From: Polynucleobacter sp. MG-5-Ahmo-C2
GTDB lineage: Bacteria; Pseudomonadota; Gammaproteobacteria; Burkholderiales; Burkholderiaceae
Assembly: GCF_018687735.1 (NCBI RefSeq)
Contig: NZ_CP061304.1
Location: 1,178,001 to 1,242,000, forward strand
Direction of reading: 5' to 3'
Length of the DNA: 64,000 nucleotides
A program made the translations under genes and the position numbers. Of this stretch, positions 21,022-31,223 are shown piece after piece. Under the pieces are notes generated by a model. The model did not search any database, had not been told where the DNA came from, and was given only the letters and a program-made list of their open reading frames with translations. Numbering within the stretch: the stretch's first letter is position 1; every line of letters begins with the position of its first letter.

Positions 21022-22641
21022 GTGAGCGCACAAAAAATTGCCCTAGCCCAAATGAACCCCTTACTAGGTGATCTGGCTGGTAACGCGCAACTGATTCACA
21101 AAGCCGCCCTGGATGCCTTTAAGCAAGGCGCCAAACTCGTAGTTACTCCTGAGCTTTCACTCACCGGCTACCCCCCTGAAGATTTGTTACTCCGCCCCGC
21201 TTTCATTCAAGCGGCGCAGCAGCAGCTAGATCTCTTAATGAAAGAGTTGGCACAATACCCCGACCTTACCGTAGTGGTGGGTCATCCAAAACAAACTTCA
21301 ATCGGTCTGCAAAACTTTGCGTCGGTCTTACAAAATGGCAAAGTCATTGCAGGCTATGCCAAACAAGAATTACCCAACCATGAAGTATTTGATGAAGTTC
21401 GCTATTTTGTTCCTGGCAATCAAGCTTGTGTATTTGAATGCGCAGGAATTCGTTACGGCTTAATCTTGTGTGAGGATGCATGGCATGCTGGCCCTGCCAA
21501 ACAAGCCCATGCAGCTGGCGCGCAAGTATTACTGGTCCCAAATGCTTCGCCTTATCACCTGAAAAAAGAAACTCTTCGCATCGAAGTATTACGTGGGCAT
21601 ATTGCGCAAACCAAAATGCCGTTGGTCTATGTCAATGCCGTTGGCGGTCAAGATGAGTTGGTCTTTGATGGTGGATCATTTGCACTAAATAGCCAAGGTG
21701 AAGTGCTCATGGCGATGCCTCAGTTTGAGATTGGCCTGGGTATTGTTGATGTCAGTCCCTCTGGCCAGTTAGAAAAAGGTTTTATCAGCCCACCCCAAAG
21801 TGTTGAAGCGCAAGCCTATCAAGCATTGGTTCTGGGGGTACGTGACTACGTCACCAAGAACCATTTTCCGGGAGTCATTATTGGTCTATCTGGTGGCGTA
21901 GATTCCGCTTTGGTATTAGCCATTGCAGTTGATGCCCTGGGTGCGGATAAAGTCCGTGCCGTCATGATGGCTTCACGCTATACAGCAGACATTTCCTGGA
22001 TTGATGCCCAGGAATTAGCCAACAATTTAGGCGTGCAATACGACGAGATTCCCATTAGCGGTCCAGTAGATGCTCTCGAAGAAGCTTTGGCAGCCCAGTT
22101 CGAGGGTTTGAAAGTCGATGCTACTGAAGAAAATATTCAAGCGCGCGTGCGGGGCACCCTCCTCATGGCGCTCTCCAATAAAACTGGCCGCTTGGTTTTA
22201 ACCACCGGCAATAAAAGTGAGATGGCGGTTGGCTATTGCACGCTGTATGGCGATATGGCTGGCGGCTTTGCAGTCATCAAAGATATTGCCAAGACTTTAG
22301 TCTATCGACTGTGCGAATACCGCAATACCATTCAACAAGTTATTCCGGAACGCATTCTCACTCGCGCACCTTCTGCCGAATTGCGCCCCGACCAAACAGA
22401 CCAAGATAGCCTGCCCTCTTACAAAGTGTTAGATGGCATCGTAGAGCGGTACATGGAACAGAACCAATCCATAGCCCAAATCATTGCCGCCGGCTTCGAT
22501 CCCGAGAGTGTCGAAAAGGTCACCCGCCTCATCAAATTAAATGAATATAAGCGTCGCCAAGCACCTCCAGGGGTTCGCGTAACCACCCGCGCTTTTGGTC
22601 GCGACTGGCGCTACCCAATTACCTCGCAATTTAGGGCCTAA
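21022..22641 (+). CDS. nadE: Glutamine-dependent NAD+ synthetase
   Basis: A 539-residue two-domain enzyme that makes NAD+ from deamido-NAD+ with glutamine as nitrogen source. The N-terminal nitrilase-type glutaminase holds TPELSLTGYPPEDLL (catalytic Glu), and LILCEDAWHAG supplies the nucleophilic Cys. The C-terminal synthetase has the PP-loop GLSGGVDSAL near residue 290 and TGNKSEMAVGYCTLYGDMAG. It starts with GTG at 21022; the sequence CCGGAG stands very close before it. glnB follows 72 bases downstream, a pairing common in betaproteobacteria. Confidence 0.95.
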   Translation: MSAQKIALAQMNPLLGDLAGNAQLIHKAALDAFKQGAKLVVTPELSLTGYPPEDLLLRPAFIQAAQQQLDLLMKELAQYPDLTVVVGHPKQTSIGLQNFASVLQNGKVIAGYAKQELPNHEVFDEVRYFVPGNQACVFECAGIRYGLILCEDAWHAGPAKQAHAAGAQVLLVPNASPYHLKKETLRIEVLRGHIAQTKMPLVYVNAVGGQDELVFDGGSFALNSQGEVLMAMPQFEIGLGIVDVSPSGQLEKGFISPPQSVEAQAYQALVLGVRDYVTKNHFPGVIIGLSGGVDSALVLAIAVDALGADKVRAVMMASRYTADISWIDAQELANNLGVQYDEIPISGPVDALEEALAAQFEGLKVDATEENIQARVRGTLLMALSNKTGRLVLTTGNKSEMAVGYCTLYGDMAGGFAVIKDIAKTLVYRLCEYRNTIQQVIPERILTRAPSAELRPDQTDQDSLPSYKVLDGIVERYMEQNQSIAQIIAAGFDPESVEKVTRLIKLNEYKRRQAPPGVRVTTRAFGRDWRYPITSQFRA

Positions 22642-22713
22642 TCATTGCTATAGAGGGTTGTTTTTGACGATATCCTTGAGTTCTAGGTATGATTACTGCA
22701 TTAGGGGGAATAA

Positions 22714-23052
<339 letters not shown>

Positions 23053-23070
23053 TTGTTGTTTTAGCTAATA

Positions 23071-23097
23071 CAGATTCTCAGCGCATCTGAGAATCTG
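23071..23097. terminator. Strong hairpin between convergent glnB and the RodZ-like gene
   Basis: CAGATTCTCAG and CTGAGAATCTG form a perfect 11-pair stem with a five-base loop. It spans the stop codon of the RodZ-like gene. It has no T-run on either side, so it is either an unusual terminator or an RNA-stability hairpin. Confidence 0.5.
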
Positions 23098-24067
23098 CTG
23101 GAGGTCCAGGCTGACTGATTTCAGCCGCCTCCAAAATAATTGTTTTGCCAGCAGGATCTGAACGTACTTTTCCACCCTGGAAATACAAATCCACTTGATT
23201 CAAACCAAATGTGAGCACCTTAAGAGGTGGCTTGCCACGGATACTTGCCCCAACACCAGGCTCTAGGGTTTTATTTTGACTTTTACCGCTTGCATCAATC
23301 ACGCAAACAGTTTGCGCTGTTTTTGATTGAACATACACCATATCACCGGCCTTTTTAGGAGCCTCAGGCTTGTAGGTCAGCGCCGCCATATCGGCTACTG
23401 GACACTCGGTAGAAATTGCCGCAGGAAGCGCAAGCTCTGCTACTACCGGGGCTGCTGCTAGAGTTGGCACCATAGGCTTGGCCTCTTCTGGAGGCGCATT
23501 AGCTTGAGGGGCTTCTTCTACCGCTTCCACCAACACAAGCTCTTCTTTGGGCGGCTCAGGAAAAAATACTGGGCGTAAGTTCACCATAGAGAATGCTAAG
23601 GCCGCTCCAATACCCAATAAAACAAAGAGCTTCTTTTTTGGATTGCTTTGTATAAGCGCTTTACCGCTTTCAAGATGTTTCAGCGGATTAGGGATTTTAA
23701 TGGCTTCTTTTGGCGCTTCTTTGTCTTGCTGTGGCTTGGGAGTTTTTTCTGGCGCAGATGATTTTTCTAGATTCTCAGTTGCCTGCTCCACTGATTTTTC
23801 TGGAATATTTTTTACTGGTGAAGCTTGCTCCCCAAAATCAAAAGCATCTTCTATATTTAGTTTAAGTAGACGGGCAACTTTTTTGGCCGCAGTGACTTTG
23901 ACTTGAGGGCTATAAAAAGTATTTGTCTCGCCATTTTCAATCTGCTGTATTTGGCGGACAGAGAGACATGCCATGCCAGATAACTCTTTTGTGCTCAAAC
24001 CAAGACCTTCTCTAGCCTTGATAAAAGCTTCTTTGCGAATCTCCGGTAACTTTGCTGAATTATTCAC
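23078..24067 (-). CDS. RodZ-like membrane protein with cytoplasmic HTH
   Basis: A 329-residue protein in the RodZ layout. Residues 14-75 form an XRE-type helix-turn-helix (LGLSTKELSGMACLSVRQIQQIENGET). A Lys/Pro/Glu-rich linker follows, then one membrane segment near 145-165 (LFVLLGIGAALAFSMV). A Pro/Ala-rich periplasmic linker leads to a C-terminal beta domain (VYVQSKTAQTVCVIDASGKS) like DUF4115. RodZ links MreB to the cell-wall elongation machinery. It starts with GTG and converges on glnB; the usual RodZ neighbours (ispG, rlmN) are not here, so this may be a paralogue. Confidence 0.72.
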   Translation of the reverse strand: MNNSAKLPEIRKEAFIKAREGLGLSTKELSGMACLSVRQIQQIENGETNTFYSPQVKVTAAKKVARLLKLNIEDAFDFGEQASPVKNIPEKSVEQATENLEKSSAPEKTPKPQQDKEAPKEAIKIPNPLKHLESGKALIQSNPKKKLFVLLGIGAALAFSMVNLRPVFFPEPPKEELVLVEAVEEAPQANAPPEEAKPMVPTLAAAPVVAELALPAAISTECPVADMAALTYKPEAPKKAGDMVYVQSKTAQTVCVIDASGKSQNKTLEPGVGASIRGKPPLKVLTFGLNQVDLYFQGGKVRSDPAGKTIILEAAEISQPGPPADSQMR

Positions 24068-24145
24068 GACTGATCGTCTGTCTCTTAAGTAAATAATAAA
24101 ACTGATACTAATCCCAAAATGTTACGGGAATAATTGGCTATGAGG

Positions 24146-24775
24146 CTAATGGTTTAAGGGGTGATTCTCAAGATCTGACTCAAGGTACTTTTTTACCAAA
24201 GTTTGCACTGAGTCAGCATGCATCTTATCCATGATTCGCGCTTTGTGCACCTTAATTGTGGCGTCAGTTGTGCCCAATACAACAGCAATGTCTTTATTGA
24301 GAAGTCCCTTAACTAACCAGCCACAGACTTCACGCTCTCTCGGTGTAAGGCTTACGTAGTACCTTCTAGTCTCCACATCCAAGGAAATACGCTTTAGCTG
24401 GCGACTATCAAAATCCACCCCATCGGCTACGGCCTTGAGCAACTCCTCTAAATTGAAGGGTTTAAATAGAAAATCTACTGCCCCCTTCTTTAGGCCTTGC
24501 ACAATTTGATGGGGGTGACTTTGGCCGCTGACAAAGACAATCGGCGTTTTGCGACCTAATTTAAGCAGCCTTTCTTGGAGATCTAACCCAGTGATGTCAG
24601 GCATTTGCATATCCAGAAGAATGACTGCTGGCGAGACTGGGACAGACTTTTCCAAAAAAACACTGGCTGAAGCGTAATCCTCAACCAAATATCCCAGTTC
24701 ACGAAGCATTCTCGCTAGGGAGATACGCATCGATTCATCATCATCAATTAAGTAGATATGGCCGACTTTAGTCAT
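24146..24775 (-). CDS. Orphan FixJ/NarL-type response regulator
   Basis: A 209-residue two-domain regulator. The receiver (residues 1-125) has the acidic pair in LIDDDES, phospho-acceptor Asp55 in VILLDMQMPD, and the lysine in FLFKPFN. The LuxR-type helix-turn-helix follows (LTPREREVCGWLVKGLLNKDIA, then TIKVHKARIMDKM). The pattern is closest to FixJ/TodT regulators. No histidine kinase gene is adjacent. A TTG at 24784 is in frame; the ATG at 24775 matches the usual receiver start. Confidence 0.88.
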   Translation of the reverse strand: MTKVGHIYLIDDDESMRISLARMLRELGYLVEDYASASVFLEKSVPVSPAVILLDMQMPDITGLDLQERLLKLGRKTPIVFVSGQSHPHQIVQGLKKGAVDFLFKPFNLEELLKAVADGVDFDSRQLKRISLDVETRRYYVSLTPREREVCGWLVKGLLNKDIAVVLGTTDATIKVHKARIMDKMHADSVQTLVKKYLESDLENHPLNH

Positions 24776-25002
24776 TGAATCCAAAGGGGAAAGTCATGAT
24801 TTGCCTAATTTACAGGAGTAAGTTAAACCAGGCTATTAGCTTAGTAGCTAATAATGCTGTCAAATATTGATGACTTAAGTGTTTTTTATATTGCATTGCA
24901 ATATATTTCGATGGTGTTTAAGGCCACACAGAAGCTGAGCCATCATTCAATTCTCACGGCACAATAGAGCCTTTCATCACCAACCTTTTGGAGTAATAAA
25001 GC

Positions 25003-26694
25003 ATGAAACGCCTTAATGAACGCTCACGCATGGTCACCGAAGGGGTTGCACGCGCACCCAACCGTTCGATGTATTACGCAATGGGCTACAAAGATAAGGA
25101 TTTCACAAAGCCAATGGTTGGCGTTGCTAATGGTCATTCCACTATCACCCCTTGTAATAGCGGATTACAAAAATTAGCAGATGCTGCAGTGGATGCTTTG
25201 GAAGAGGCAGGCGCAAAAGCGCAAATGTTTGGCACTCCCACCGTTTCTGATGGCATTGGCATGGGCACCGAGGGTATGAAATACTCCCTCGTCTCTCGTG
25301 AAGTGATTGCGGACAGTATTGAAGTTTGCGTCAACGGTCTTTGGCAAGATGGCGTTGTTGTCATTGGTGGTTGCGATAAAAATATGCCAGGCGGCATGAT
25401 GGCAATTGCACGTACCAATGTGCCAGCAATCTATGTCTATGGCGGCACTATCAAGCCTGGCCATTACAAAGGAAAAGATCTCAATATTGTTTCTGCATTC
25501 GAGGCGGTTGGGGAATTTACGTCCGGCAGATTAAGTGCCGAAGATTTAAAAGGCGTTGAAGAGCACGCCTGCCCGGGCAGCGGATCATGTGGCGGCATGT
25601 ATACAGCGAACACCATGAGCTCCTCTTTTGAGGCACTCGGCATGAGTCTGCCTTATTCCTCAACCATGGCTAACGAAGATGCTGAAAAAGTAGCTAGCGC
25701 CGCCGAATCAGCCCGTGTATTGGTTGAGGCAATCAAAAATAACTTACGTCCACGCGACATCATTACCAAAAAATCCATTGAGAACGCAGTGAGCGTGATC
25801 ATGGCAGTAGGCGGCTCTACCAATGCGGTATTGCATTTCTTGGCCATTACCAGTGCAGCAGAGATCGACTGGACCATTGATGACTTTGAGCGTATTCGTC
25901 AACGCGTTCCAGTCATTGTGGATATGAAACCATCTGGCACCTATTTAGCAACTGACTTACATCAGGCTGGCGGCATTCCGCAGGTGATGAAGATTTTGTT
26001 AGATGGCGGCTTATTACACGGTGATTGCATGACGATCACTGGCAAAACCATTACTGAAACATTGAAAGATATTCCCTCGGTGCCACGAGCTGATCAAAAG
26101 GTCATTCGCACTTTAGATAATCCTCTGTACAAGCAAGGTCACCTCGCTATTCTGAAAGGCAATATTTCTCCAGAAGGCTGTGTTGCCAAGATTACTGGCC
26201 TCAAAAATCCATCCATCACTGGTCCAGCCCGTGTCTTTGATTCTGAGGATGACGCTATGGCTGCCATCATGGCCCAAAACATCAAGGACGGCGATGTTGT
26301 GATCATCCGCTACGAAGGCCCTAAAGGTGGCCCCGGTATGCGTGAGATGCTCGCCCCTACCTCTGCCCTGGTTGGTCAAGGCCTCGGTGAGTCTGTTGGC
26401 CTGATCACTGATGGCCGCTTCTCTGGTGGCACTTGGGGCATGGTAGTTGGTCACGTAGCTCCTGAAGCTTATGTTGGCGGCGTCATCGCCCTCATTCATG
26501 AAGGTGACTCTGTCACGATCGACGCTCATAAACTCCTCATCCAACTCAATGTGAGTGATGAAGAAATTGCTAAGCGCAAAGCGGCATGGAAACAACCAAA
26601 GCCACGTTATACCCGTGGATTGCTTGCTAAATATGCAAGCCTTGCAAGCAGTGCAAGTAAAGGCGCAGTAACCGATTTAAATCTCGATCTGTAA
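25003..26694 (+). CDS. ilvD: Dihydroxy-acid dehydratase
   Basis: A 563-residue Fe-S dehydratase of branched-chain amino acid synthesis, forming 2-oxo acids from dihydroxy acids. Cluster cysteines lie in [18 protein letters not shown] and [16 protein letters not shown]. The C-terminal [18 protein letters not shown] is the second family signature. A good TTTTGGAG Shine-Dalgarno sequence precedes the ATG. No other ilv gene is adjacent, and I see no leader-peptide attenuator in the 218 bases upstream. Confidence 0.97.
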   Translation: MKRLNERSRMVTEGVARAPNRSMYYAMGYKDKDFTKPMVGVANGHSTITPCNSGLQKLADAAVDALEEAGAKAQMFGTPTVSDGIGMGTEGMKYSLVSREVIADSIEVCVNGLWQDGVVVIGGCDKNMPGGMMAIARTNVPAIYVYGGTIKPGHYKGKDLNIVSAFEAVGEFTSGRLSAEDLKGVEEHACPGSGSCGGMYTANTMSSSFEALGMSLPYSSTMANEDAEKVASAAESARVLVEAIKNNLRPRDIITKKSIENAVSVIMAVGGSTNAVLHFLAITSAAEIDWTIDDFERIRQRVPVIVDMKPSGTYLATDLHQAGGIPQVMKILLDGGLLHGDCMTITGKTITETLKDIPSVPRADQKVIRTLDNPLYKQGHLAILKGNISPEGCVAKITGLKNPSITGPARVFDSEDDAMAAIMAQNIKDGDVVIIRYEGPKGGPGMREMLAPTSALVGQGLGESVGLITDGRFSGGTWGMVVGHVAPEAYVGGVIALIHEGDSVTIDAHKLLIQLNVSDEEIAKRKAAWKQPKPRYTRGLLAKYASLASSASKGAVTDLNLDL

Positions 26695-26705
26695 AAGAGT
26701 TAGCC

Positions 26706-26746
26706 GCAAAGAAAAAAGCCCCTAGATTTAGGGGCTTTTTCTTTGC
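26706..26746. terminator. Bidirectional terminator between ilvD and the PCu(A)C gene
   Basis: AAAGCCCCTA and TAGGGGCTTT form the core stem, extended by complementary GCAAAGAAA / TTTCTTTGC flanks, with A and T runs on both sides. Confidence 0.92.
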
Positions 26747-26765
26747 GTCACTGAGCACCTAAAGG

Positions 26766-27248
26766 TTAGTGTTTTGCATTCTGGCCCATTGCATTCACCG
26801 GCATCTTCACCTCGACTTCACCTGCTTTAGCGAACTTCAGCTTCACTGGCACTGTCTCACCAGCGCTTAATGGAGCTTTAATATTCATGAACATGAGATG
26901 TAAGCCGCCTGGTTTTAATTCAACAGCGCCACCCGCTGGTACCGCAATGTCTTTCACCTGCCGCATCTTCATCACATTGCCTTCCATTGCCATCTCATGC
27001 AATTGCACTTCACCAGCTATTGGTGAGTTCGCTGATAACAATTGGTCGGTAGAGTTACCCTTATTTTCAATCTTCATAAAACCACCAGCTACTTGTTGAC
27101 CTGGCATCGTAGCGCGCGTATAGGCATTCTCAATTTTGATCGCACTAGTGCGGACAGTTTGTGAAACATTTTGCGCTGAGATATTACCGCTTAAGGCAAT
27201 ACCCATTGCTGCACACATCACCACAAATAATTTTGATTTCATTTCCAA
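26766..27248 (-). CDS. Periplasmic copper chaperone PCu(A)C
   Basis: A 160-residue secreted protein with a signal peptide (MCAAMGIALSGNISA). The Cu(I) site of the family, a His-Met motif with a distant HxM, is seen as QLHEMAMEGNVMKMR followed by GGLHLMFMNIK. A further Met/His-rich C-terminus (MPVNAMGQNAKH) could add copper ligands. PCu(A)C delivers copper to the CuA site of cytochrome c oxidase. It is the last gene of the likely copper operon. AGGAGG lies before the ATG. Confidence 0.92.
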   Translation of the reverse strand: MEMKSKLFVVMCAAMGIALSGNISAQNVSQTVRTSAIKIENAYTRATMPGQQVAGGFMKIENKGNSTDQLLSANSPIAGEVQLHEMAMEGNVMKMRQVKDIAVPAGGAVELKPGGLHLMFMNIKAPLSAGETVPVKLKFAKAGEVEVKMPVNAMGQNAKH

Positions 27249-27286
27249 ATCCTCCTAGTTATTTTTGATACGCCTATATTCATAAT

Positions 27287-27763
27287 TTAAGCGCCACCAT
27301 TCAATGCGCTCTGCAGTTTACGAAAATCAATTAATCCACTTTTTCTGGAGGGCTTACCATTTTTATCTATCAAAATAGTAGTCGGGGTCTCACCATGCCA
27401 TTTTGGATCAATCTCGTAACGTAAGCGCTCATCAAAAGGGCCTGCAACATAGTAATTATTCGCATAATCAAGACCAGCCTTATTAAGCATTTTTTGCATA
27501 TTTTCAGAAGTTACGTCATCCACCTGAATAAAGATTACTTTTGCGCTTTGATTACCCTTCAGAAAATTTCCCCAGAGCGGCATCTCCTTAACGCACGAAG
27601 GACAAGTAACACCCCAAAAATGAATTGCCATTGGCGCACCATTTGCACTCTTCACCAAGCTAGACCAATCACCGCTCTGATATGGCTTCATGACTGCCTT
27701 ATCTGCAAACGCAAAATTCATTGATCCAATCGCAATGATTAAGGCGAGTACACATTGTTTCAT
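27287..27763 (-). CDS. TlpA/ResA-like periplasmic thioredoxin
   Basis: A 158-residue protein with a signal peptide (residues 1-20, ending AFA) and a thioredoxin fold with active site Cys54-Pro-Ser-Cys57 in FWGVTCPSCVKEMP. The cis-proline region is ETPTTILIDKNGK. TlpA proteins reduce cysteines of Sco and CoxB before copper loading. The ATG overlaps the stop of the upstream BNR-protein gene by one base (TAATG), showing translational coupling. Confidence 0.9.
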   Translation of the reverse strand: MKQCVLALIIAIGSMNFAFADKAVMKPYQSGDWSSLVKSANGAPMAIHFWGVTCPSCVKEMPLWGNFLKGNQSAKVIFIQVDDVTSENMQKMLNKAGLDYANNYYVAGPFDERLRYEIDPKWHGETPTTILIDKNGKPSRKSGLIDFRKLQSALNGGA

Positions 27764-29001
27764 TATTTTTGTCCAACCTTAATCAATTGATACCCATCAA
27801 TCCTAGTAAGCCAGGATAAAAATACTGTATCACCTTGACTGATCAACAGAGGGTGATCACTATACCCATTTGTTTTAGAAATCATTTGTGGTGTATTCCA
27901 CGTTTTACCATCATCGGTTGATTGTTTGATGTAAACCAATGAATGCGCGCCATCAAACTCTTTCCACGCTAACCATACCTGCTGACCTAGAGCGAAGAGA
28001 TAAGGCCTAGAGACATTAGCCCCTTCTGAGCCGATTTTGACAGACTTGGAATAACTGATGCCTTGATTGCTAGAGTTCGCATAAAAGACGCCTGCGCGCT
28101 TTGTCCCTTGGGTATACCACGCCACATGGAATTTTCCAGATCCGGATACCGCAATCGATGGGCCTTGATGCGGACAGGCATCCGTCTTCCAGTCATCATC
28201 TGCTACCCTACGAATTGGCCCAGCACCTTTAGCGGAAATCACTTGGCTTGCATGGTCCCGAATACCTCCAGGAAATATAGCTCGATACACAATCACCGGC
28301 TGATTTTGCGCATCTAAAGCGCCACCAATTCGACAGCATTCGCAACTATTTTCATTAGCAAATTTCTCGGCTTCAAATGTTTTTCCACTATCACTTGAAA
28401 ATGAGTAGGCAATTGAACCACCCAAGCGTTTGCTACCGCCCGGCTTTGCAGCAGCAACAAGTCGCTTATCAATCCAAGAAATAAAAATGGAGTCATCAGC
28501 CCTCATTAGGACCGAGGGAAAGCGCTGACTAGATCCATCTTGAACTAAAGGTTCTGGGGCAGTAAAAGTCTTACCTCCATCAGTTGATCTAGCGGCATTA
28601 ATCTGGGCATTCCAATTGGCGTCTTTGAAAAAAGCGTAAGCCAAAAAAACATTGTTCTGTTTATCAGCAACAATCTGCGGACGCGCATCACTACCAATAT
28701 CTAATGACTTACCGTGCTCTGCAATTTTGACAGTCGACGTCAATGTTTTACCTAGATCGGAAGACTGTCCTAGGGATACCACTCCATTTGCTGTCCATGC
28801 AAGGAGCAAATTTCCATCATCAGAAAAATATGGGGTAGCTGCATTGGCGCAATCCAATCCAAATCCTTGGCAGGTATTACTTGCCTTATTAGGCATCTTC
28901 GAGGATGAATGATCCATTTGGGCTTGAGCACGGCCAAACAGGCCCATTAGGACGACGCCTAATATGGTCAAGCGCGAAAAAGAATGTAAGTGAAATCTCA
29001 T
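27763..29001 (-). CDS. Secreted BNR/sialidase-like beta-propeller with Cys-rich motif
   Basis: A 412-residue protein with a signal peptide (residues 1-28) and sialidase-like bladed repeats: Asp-box type segments STDGGKTF, SSDSGKTF, SSDLGKTL and STDDGKTW. Catalytic sialidase residues are not obvious, so the enzyme name should not be taken literally. Extra cysteines stand out: Cys44 and Cys51, and the CECC motif at 220-223, plus DACPHQG further on; the mature N-terminus is MDHSSSKM. Between a TonB receptor and TlpA/PCu(A)C genes, these suggest metal binding. The gap to the TonB gene is two bases. Confidence 0.8.
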   Translation of the reverse strand: MRFHLHSFSRLTILGVVLMGLFGRAQAQMDHSSSKMPNKASNTCQGFGLDCANAATPYFSDDGNLLLAWTANGVVSLGQSSDLGKTLTSTVKIAEHGKSLDIGSDARPQIVADKQNNVFLAYAFFKDANWNAQINAARSTDGGKTFTAPEPLVQDGSSQRFPSVLMRADDSIFISWIDKRLVAAAKPGGSKRLGGSIAYSFSSDSGKTFEAEKFANENSCECCRIGGALDAQNQPVIVYRAIFPGGIRDHASQVISAKGAGPIRRVADDDWKTDACPHQGPSIAVSGSGKFHVAWYTQGTKRAGVFYANSSNQGISYSKSVKIGSEGANVSRPYLFALGQQVWLAWKEFDGAHSLVYIKQSTDDGKTWNTPQMISKTNGYSDHPLLISQGDTVFLSWLTRIDGYQLIKVGQK

Positions 29002-29003
29002 AG

Positions 29004-31151
29004 CTAGAAGATGATACGTGCACCAACCGTAATTGTCTGAGGTTGGCCAGCAATATATTGCGAACCCGATCCAAAGGTAATGTAGTTACGATTCAAAAGG
29101 TTAACTGCGCTTAAATAAACTGAGGTATTTGTAGTCACCTCATGGTTGACCCTTGCACCCAATACGGCATAGGCCGGAATTGGTAGAGTATGGGCTGTGT
29201 CATACCAAGAGTTTCCGACATAACGAACCGAAGCAGTCAAGCTTGTTTTTGAAATTGGATAGTAGGTGATATTTGCACTCCCCATATTTCTGGGTGTTCC
29301 GGCAATCTGAACGCCAGTAGGATTCAGTGTTTGATCAATTGCACCATAGGTCGAGGTGAGTACCGCTTTGGTTAGCGTATACCCAAGATCGGCCGCCCAT
29401 TTTGTGCTCATATCGTAATGTGCTTGCAGCTCTAGACCGGCGCTCCGAAGCGATTGGTCGTTACTATAGGATTTGGCACCAGCACTACATACTGGAGCAC
29501 AAGTACTGGCAATTTGAGCGCTCGTTAGAGTATAGGTAGCAATTGCGTTGGTAACGCTTGCGTTGTAACCCGTTACCTGAATAAAGCCGGAGCTCCACCG
29601 ATAGTCGGAACCTAATTCATAGCCAGTCATATTTTCAGGCGAAAGATATGGATTATTCCCAACATAGCTAGATCCCGAACCATAACTACGTATCGTATTG
29701 TTGAGGCCTGGCGCATGAAATGCTTGATAGGCAGCAGCCCGAAAATCCAACTCTTTCGTTGCGTTATAAAGCAACCCTAAATTTGGGCTAAATTTTGTTC
29801 TTGATTGATCTGGCACAGCCTGATTGATCTGCGAGCTTCCAACAGCTTGCGTGTAATTTATGGGAACCTCACTGTTCCATCTGTCGACCCTAGCAGATAA
29901 AGTTGCTTGAAGAGGGGCTGAGGGTAATTTTGATTTAACTTGCCCTAGAACGCCTGCAAAATTTTGGGTGCCCTGTGCAACTACCTGTGAAGTAAGCGCC
30001 CCCATTTTGCTTGTTTGGTAATTTGCCGCTCCAGGTGAAGCGTAGTTATTCTGAAAATTAGATGCTGATAACTGCTTCGCATCCACGCTCATGATGAATT
30101 GATCAATTACTAGATTTTGAAGATTACTTGTGTATTGGGCAGATCCTCCAAGTTGATAGTAGGGATTATGAAAGGAGGCATTAATATACGGATTAGTAGA
30201 GCTCACATTTTGCTGTTGTAATGTCGTATTTTCATAATAACCATTCACTTGAACCTGCTCGCTAGAATTTAGCTTTGTAGTTGTGCCACCCGAAAGAGTC
30301 ATCTCATTGGTGGATTTTCTGGCAAAACTGTAACCACCCGTAGGTAGATTTGACATTGAATGCAGACCAAGATTGAAAAAGCCATCAGTATCTCGACTTA
30401 GCTTTGCTGAACCTTGTAACCTGTAGTTTGCATTTTCCGCACTTTCATTTCCCATTCCTGGTTTAACAGCGCTCGGTGATGATGGAGAGATGGATGCAAT
30501 ATTCTGATAACCCTCAGTGCTAAAGTAGTCCGCAGAAGCTCTTAATTTAAAAGAGTCGTTCAATGCAAATTCATTTGATACTGCTGCAGTGCCTGTTGAG
30601 TAAGATCCAATACTGGCTGATGCCTCCCCCTTATTGCCGTCAATAGGCTTGGTTGTGATATTGATTACTCCACCCATGCCCATATTTCCATACAAAGCCG
30701 AGACACCACCGCGAATAAATTCAACATCCTGAATGGCTGACATGGGTACTAAATTCCATTGCACAGTTCCATACATAGCATCATTTGCGGGTACCCCATC
30801 AATCAAAACTAATGTTCTAGCATTGCCTAATCCACGTACATTAATGCTTTGCCCGGTTGGGTCCTTCTCATAAAAAGGTTGATCATTTAAAAATACACTT
30901 GTCTGATTCTTTAAGATCTGGTCGATTGTTTGATCCGGAGCAATCTCTAATTCCTCTTTAGTCAAGATGGTCGTATTCTGAGTCATGTCACGCAGAGTAG
31001 TCCCTGATTTTGTCGCAGTAACTACCATGTCAGATAGCTTCTGGTCATAATTAGGCGGTGGCGCTATTTGAGCTTGCACACTAGCATTGATGAGAAATGA
31101 GCCGACGAGCATGCTCGCATATACGCTCACATTCTTTTTCTTAAACAACAT
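29004..31151 (-). CDS. TonB-dependent outer membrane receptor, probably for copper
   Basis: A protein of 715 residues. Signal peptide MLFKKKNVSVYASMLVGSFL to about ASVQA, then a plug domain (DMVVTATKSG, then ARTLVLIDGVPAND and VEFIRGGVSALYG) and a 22-strand barrel ending ITVGARIIF. The frame extends to 31172, but GGGGA is correctly spaced before the ATG at 31151. The ligand is not readable from the sequence; the genes downstream (PCu(A)C, TlpA) and upstream (DUF2946) argue for copper, as with OprC/NosA-type receptors. Confidence 0.88.
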   Translation of the reverse strand: MLFKKKNVSVYASMLVGSFLINASVQAQIAPPPNYDQKLSDMVVTATKSGTTLRDMTQNTTILTKEELEIAPDQTIDQILKNQTSVFLNDQPFYEKDPTGQSINVRGLGNARTLVLIDGVPANDAMYGTVQWNLVPMSAIQDVEFIRGGVSALYGNMGMGGVINITTKPIDGNKGEASASIGSYSTGTAAVSNEFALNDSFKLRASADYFSTEGYQNIASISPSSPSAVKPGMGNESAENANYRLQGSAKLSRDTDGFFNLGLHSMSNLPTGGYSFARKSTNEMTLSGGTTTKLNSSEQVQVNGYYENTTLQQQNVSSTNPYINASFHNPYYQLGGSAQYTSNLQNLVIDQFIMSVDAKQLSASNFQNNYASPGAANYQTSKMGALTSQVVAQGTQNFAGVLGQVKSKLPSAPLQATLSARVDRWNSEVPINYTQAVGSSQINQAVPDQSRTKFSPNLGLLYNATKELDFRAAAYQAFHAPGLNNTIRSYGSGSSYVGNNPYLSPENMTGYELGSDYRWSSGFIQVTGYNASVTNAIATYTLTSAQIASTCAPVCSAGAKSYSNDQSLRSAGLELQAHYDMSTKWAADLGYTLTKAVLTSTYGAIDQTLNPTGVQIAGTPRNMGSANITYYPISKTSLTASVRYVGNSWYDTAHTLPIPAYAVLGARVNHEVTTNTSVYLSAVNLLNRNYITFGSGSQYIAGQPQTITVGARIIF

Positions 31152-31223
31152 TAATTTCCCCGCACAAAACACGGCAACTGATTTGTTACCAAATACATAG
31201 CTAGGCTATGCCCTAATAATTTC

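Noticed and set aside
24785..25002. Possible ilvD attenuator or leader peptide
   Set aside because: I found no short frame rich in branched-chain codons and no terminator hairpin in this gap.
27763..29001. Sialic acid metabolism locus
   Set aside because: The propeller has Asp-box-like repeats, but no sialic acid transporter or catabolic gene is present, and the neighbours are copper-related.
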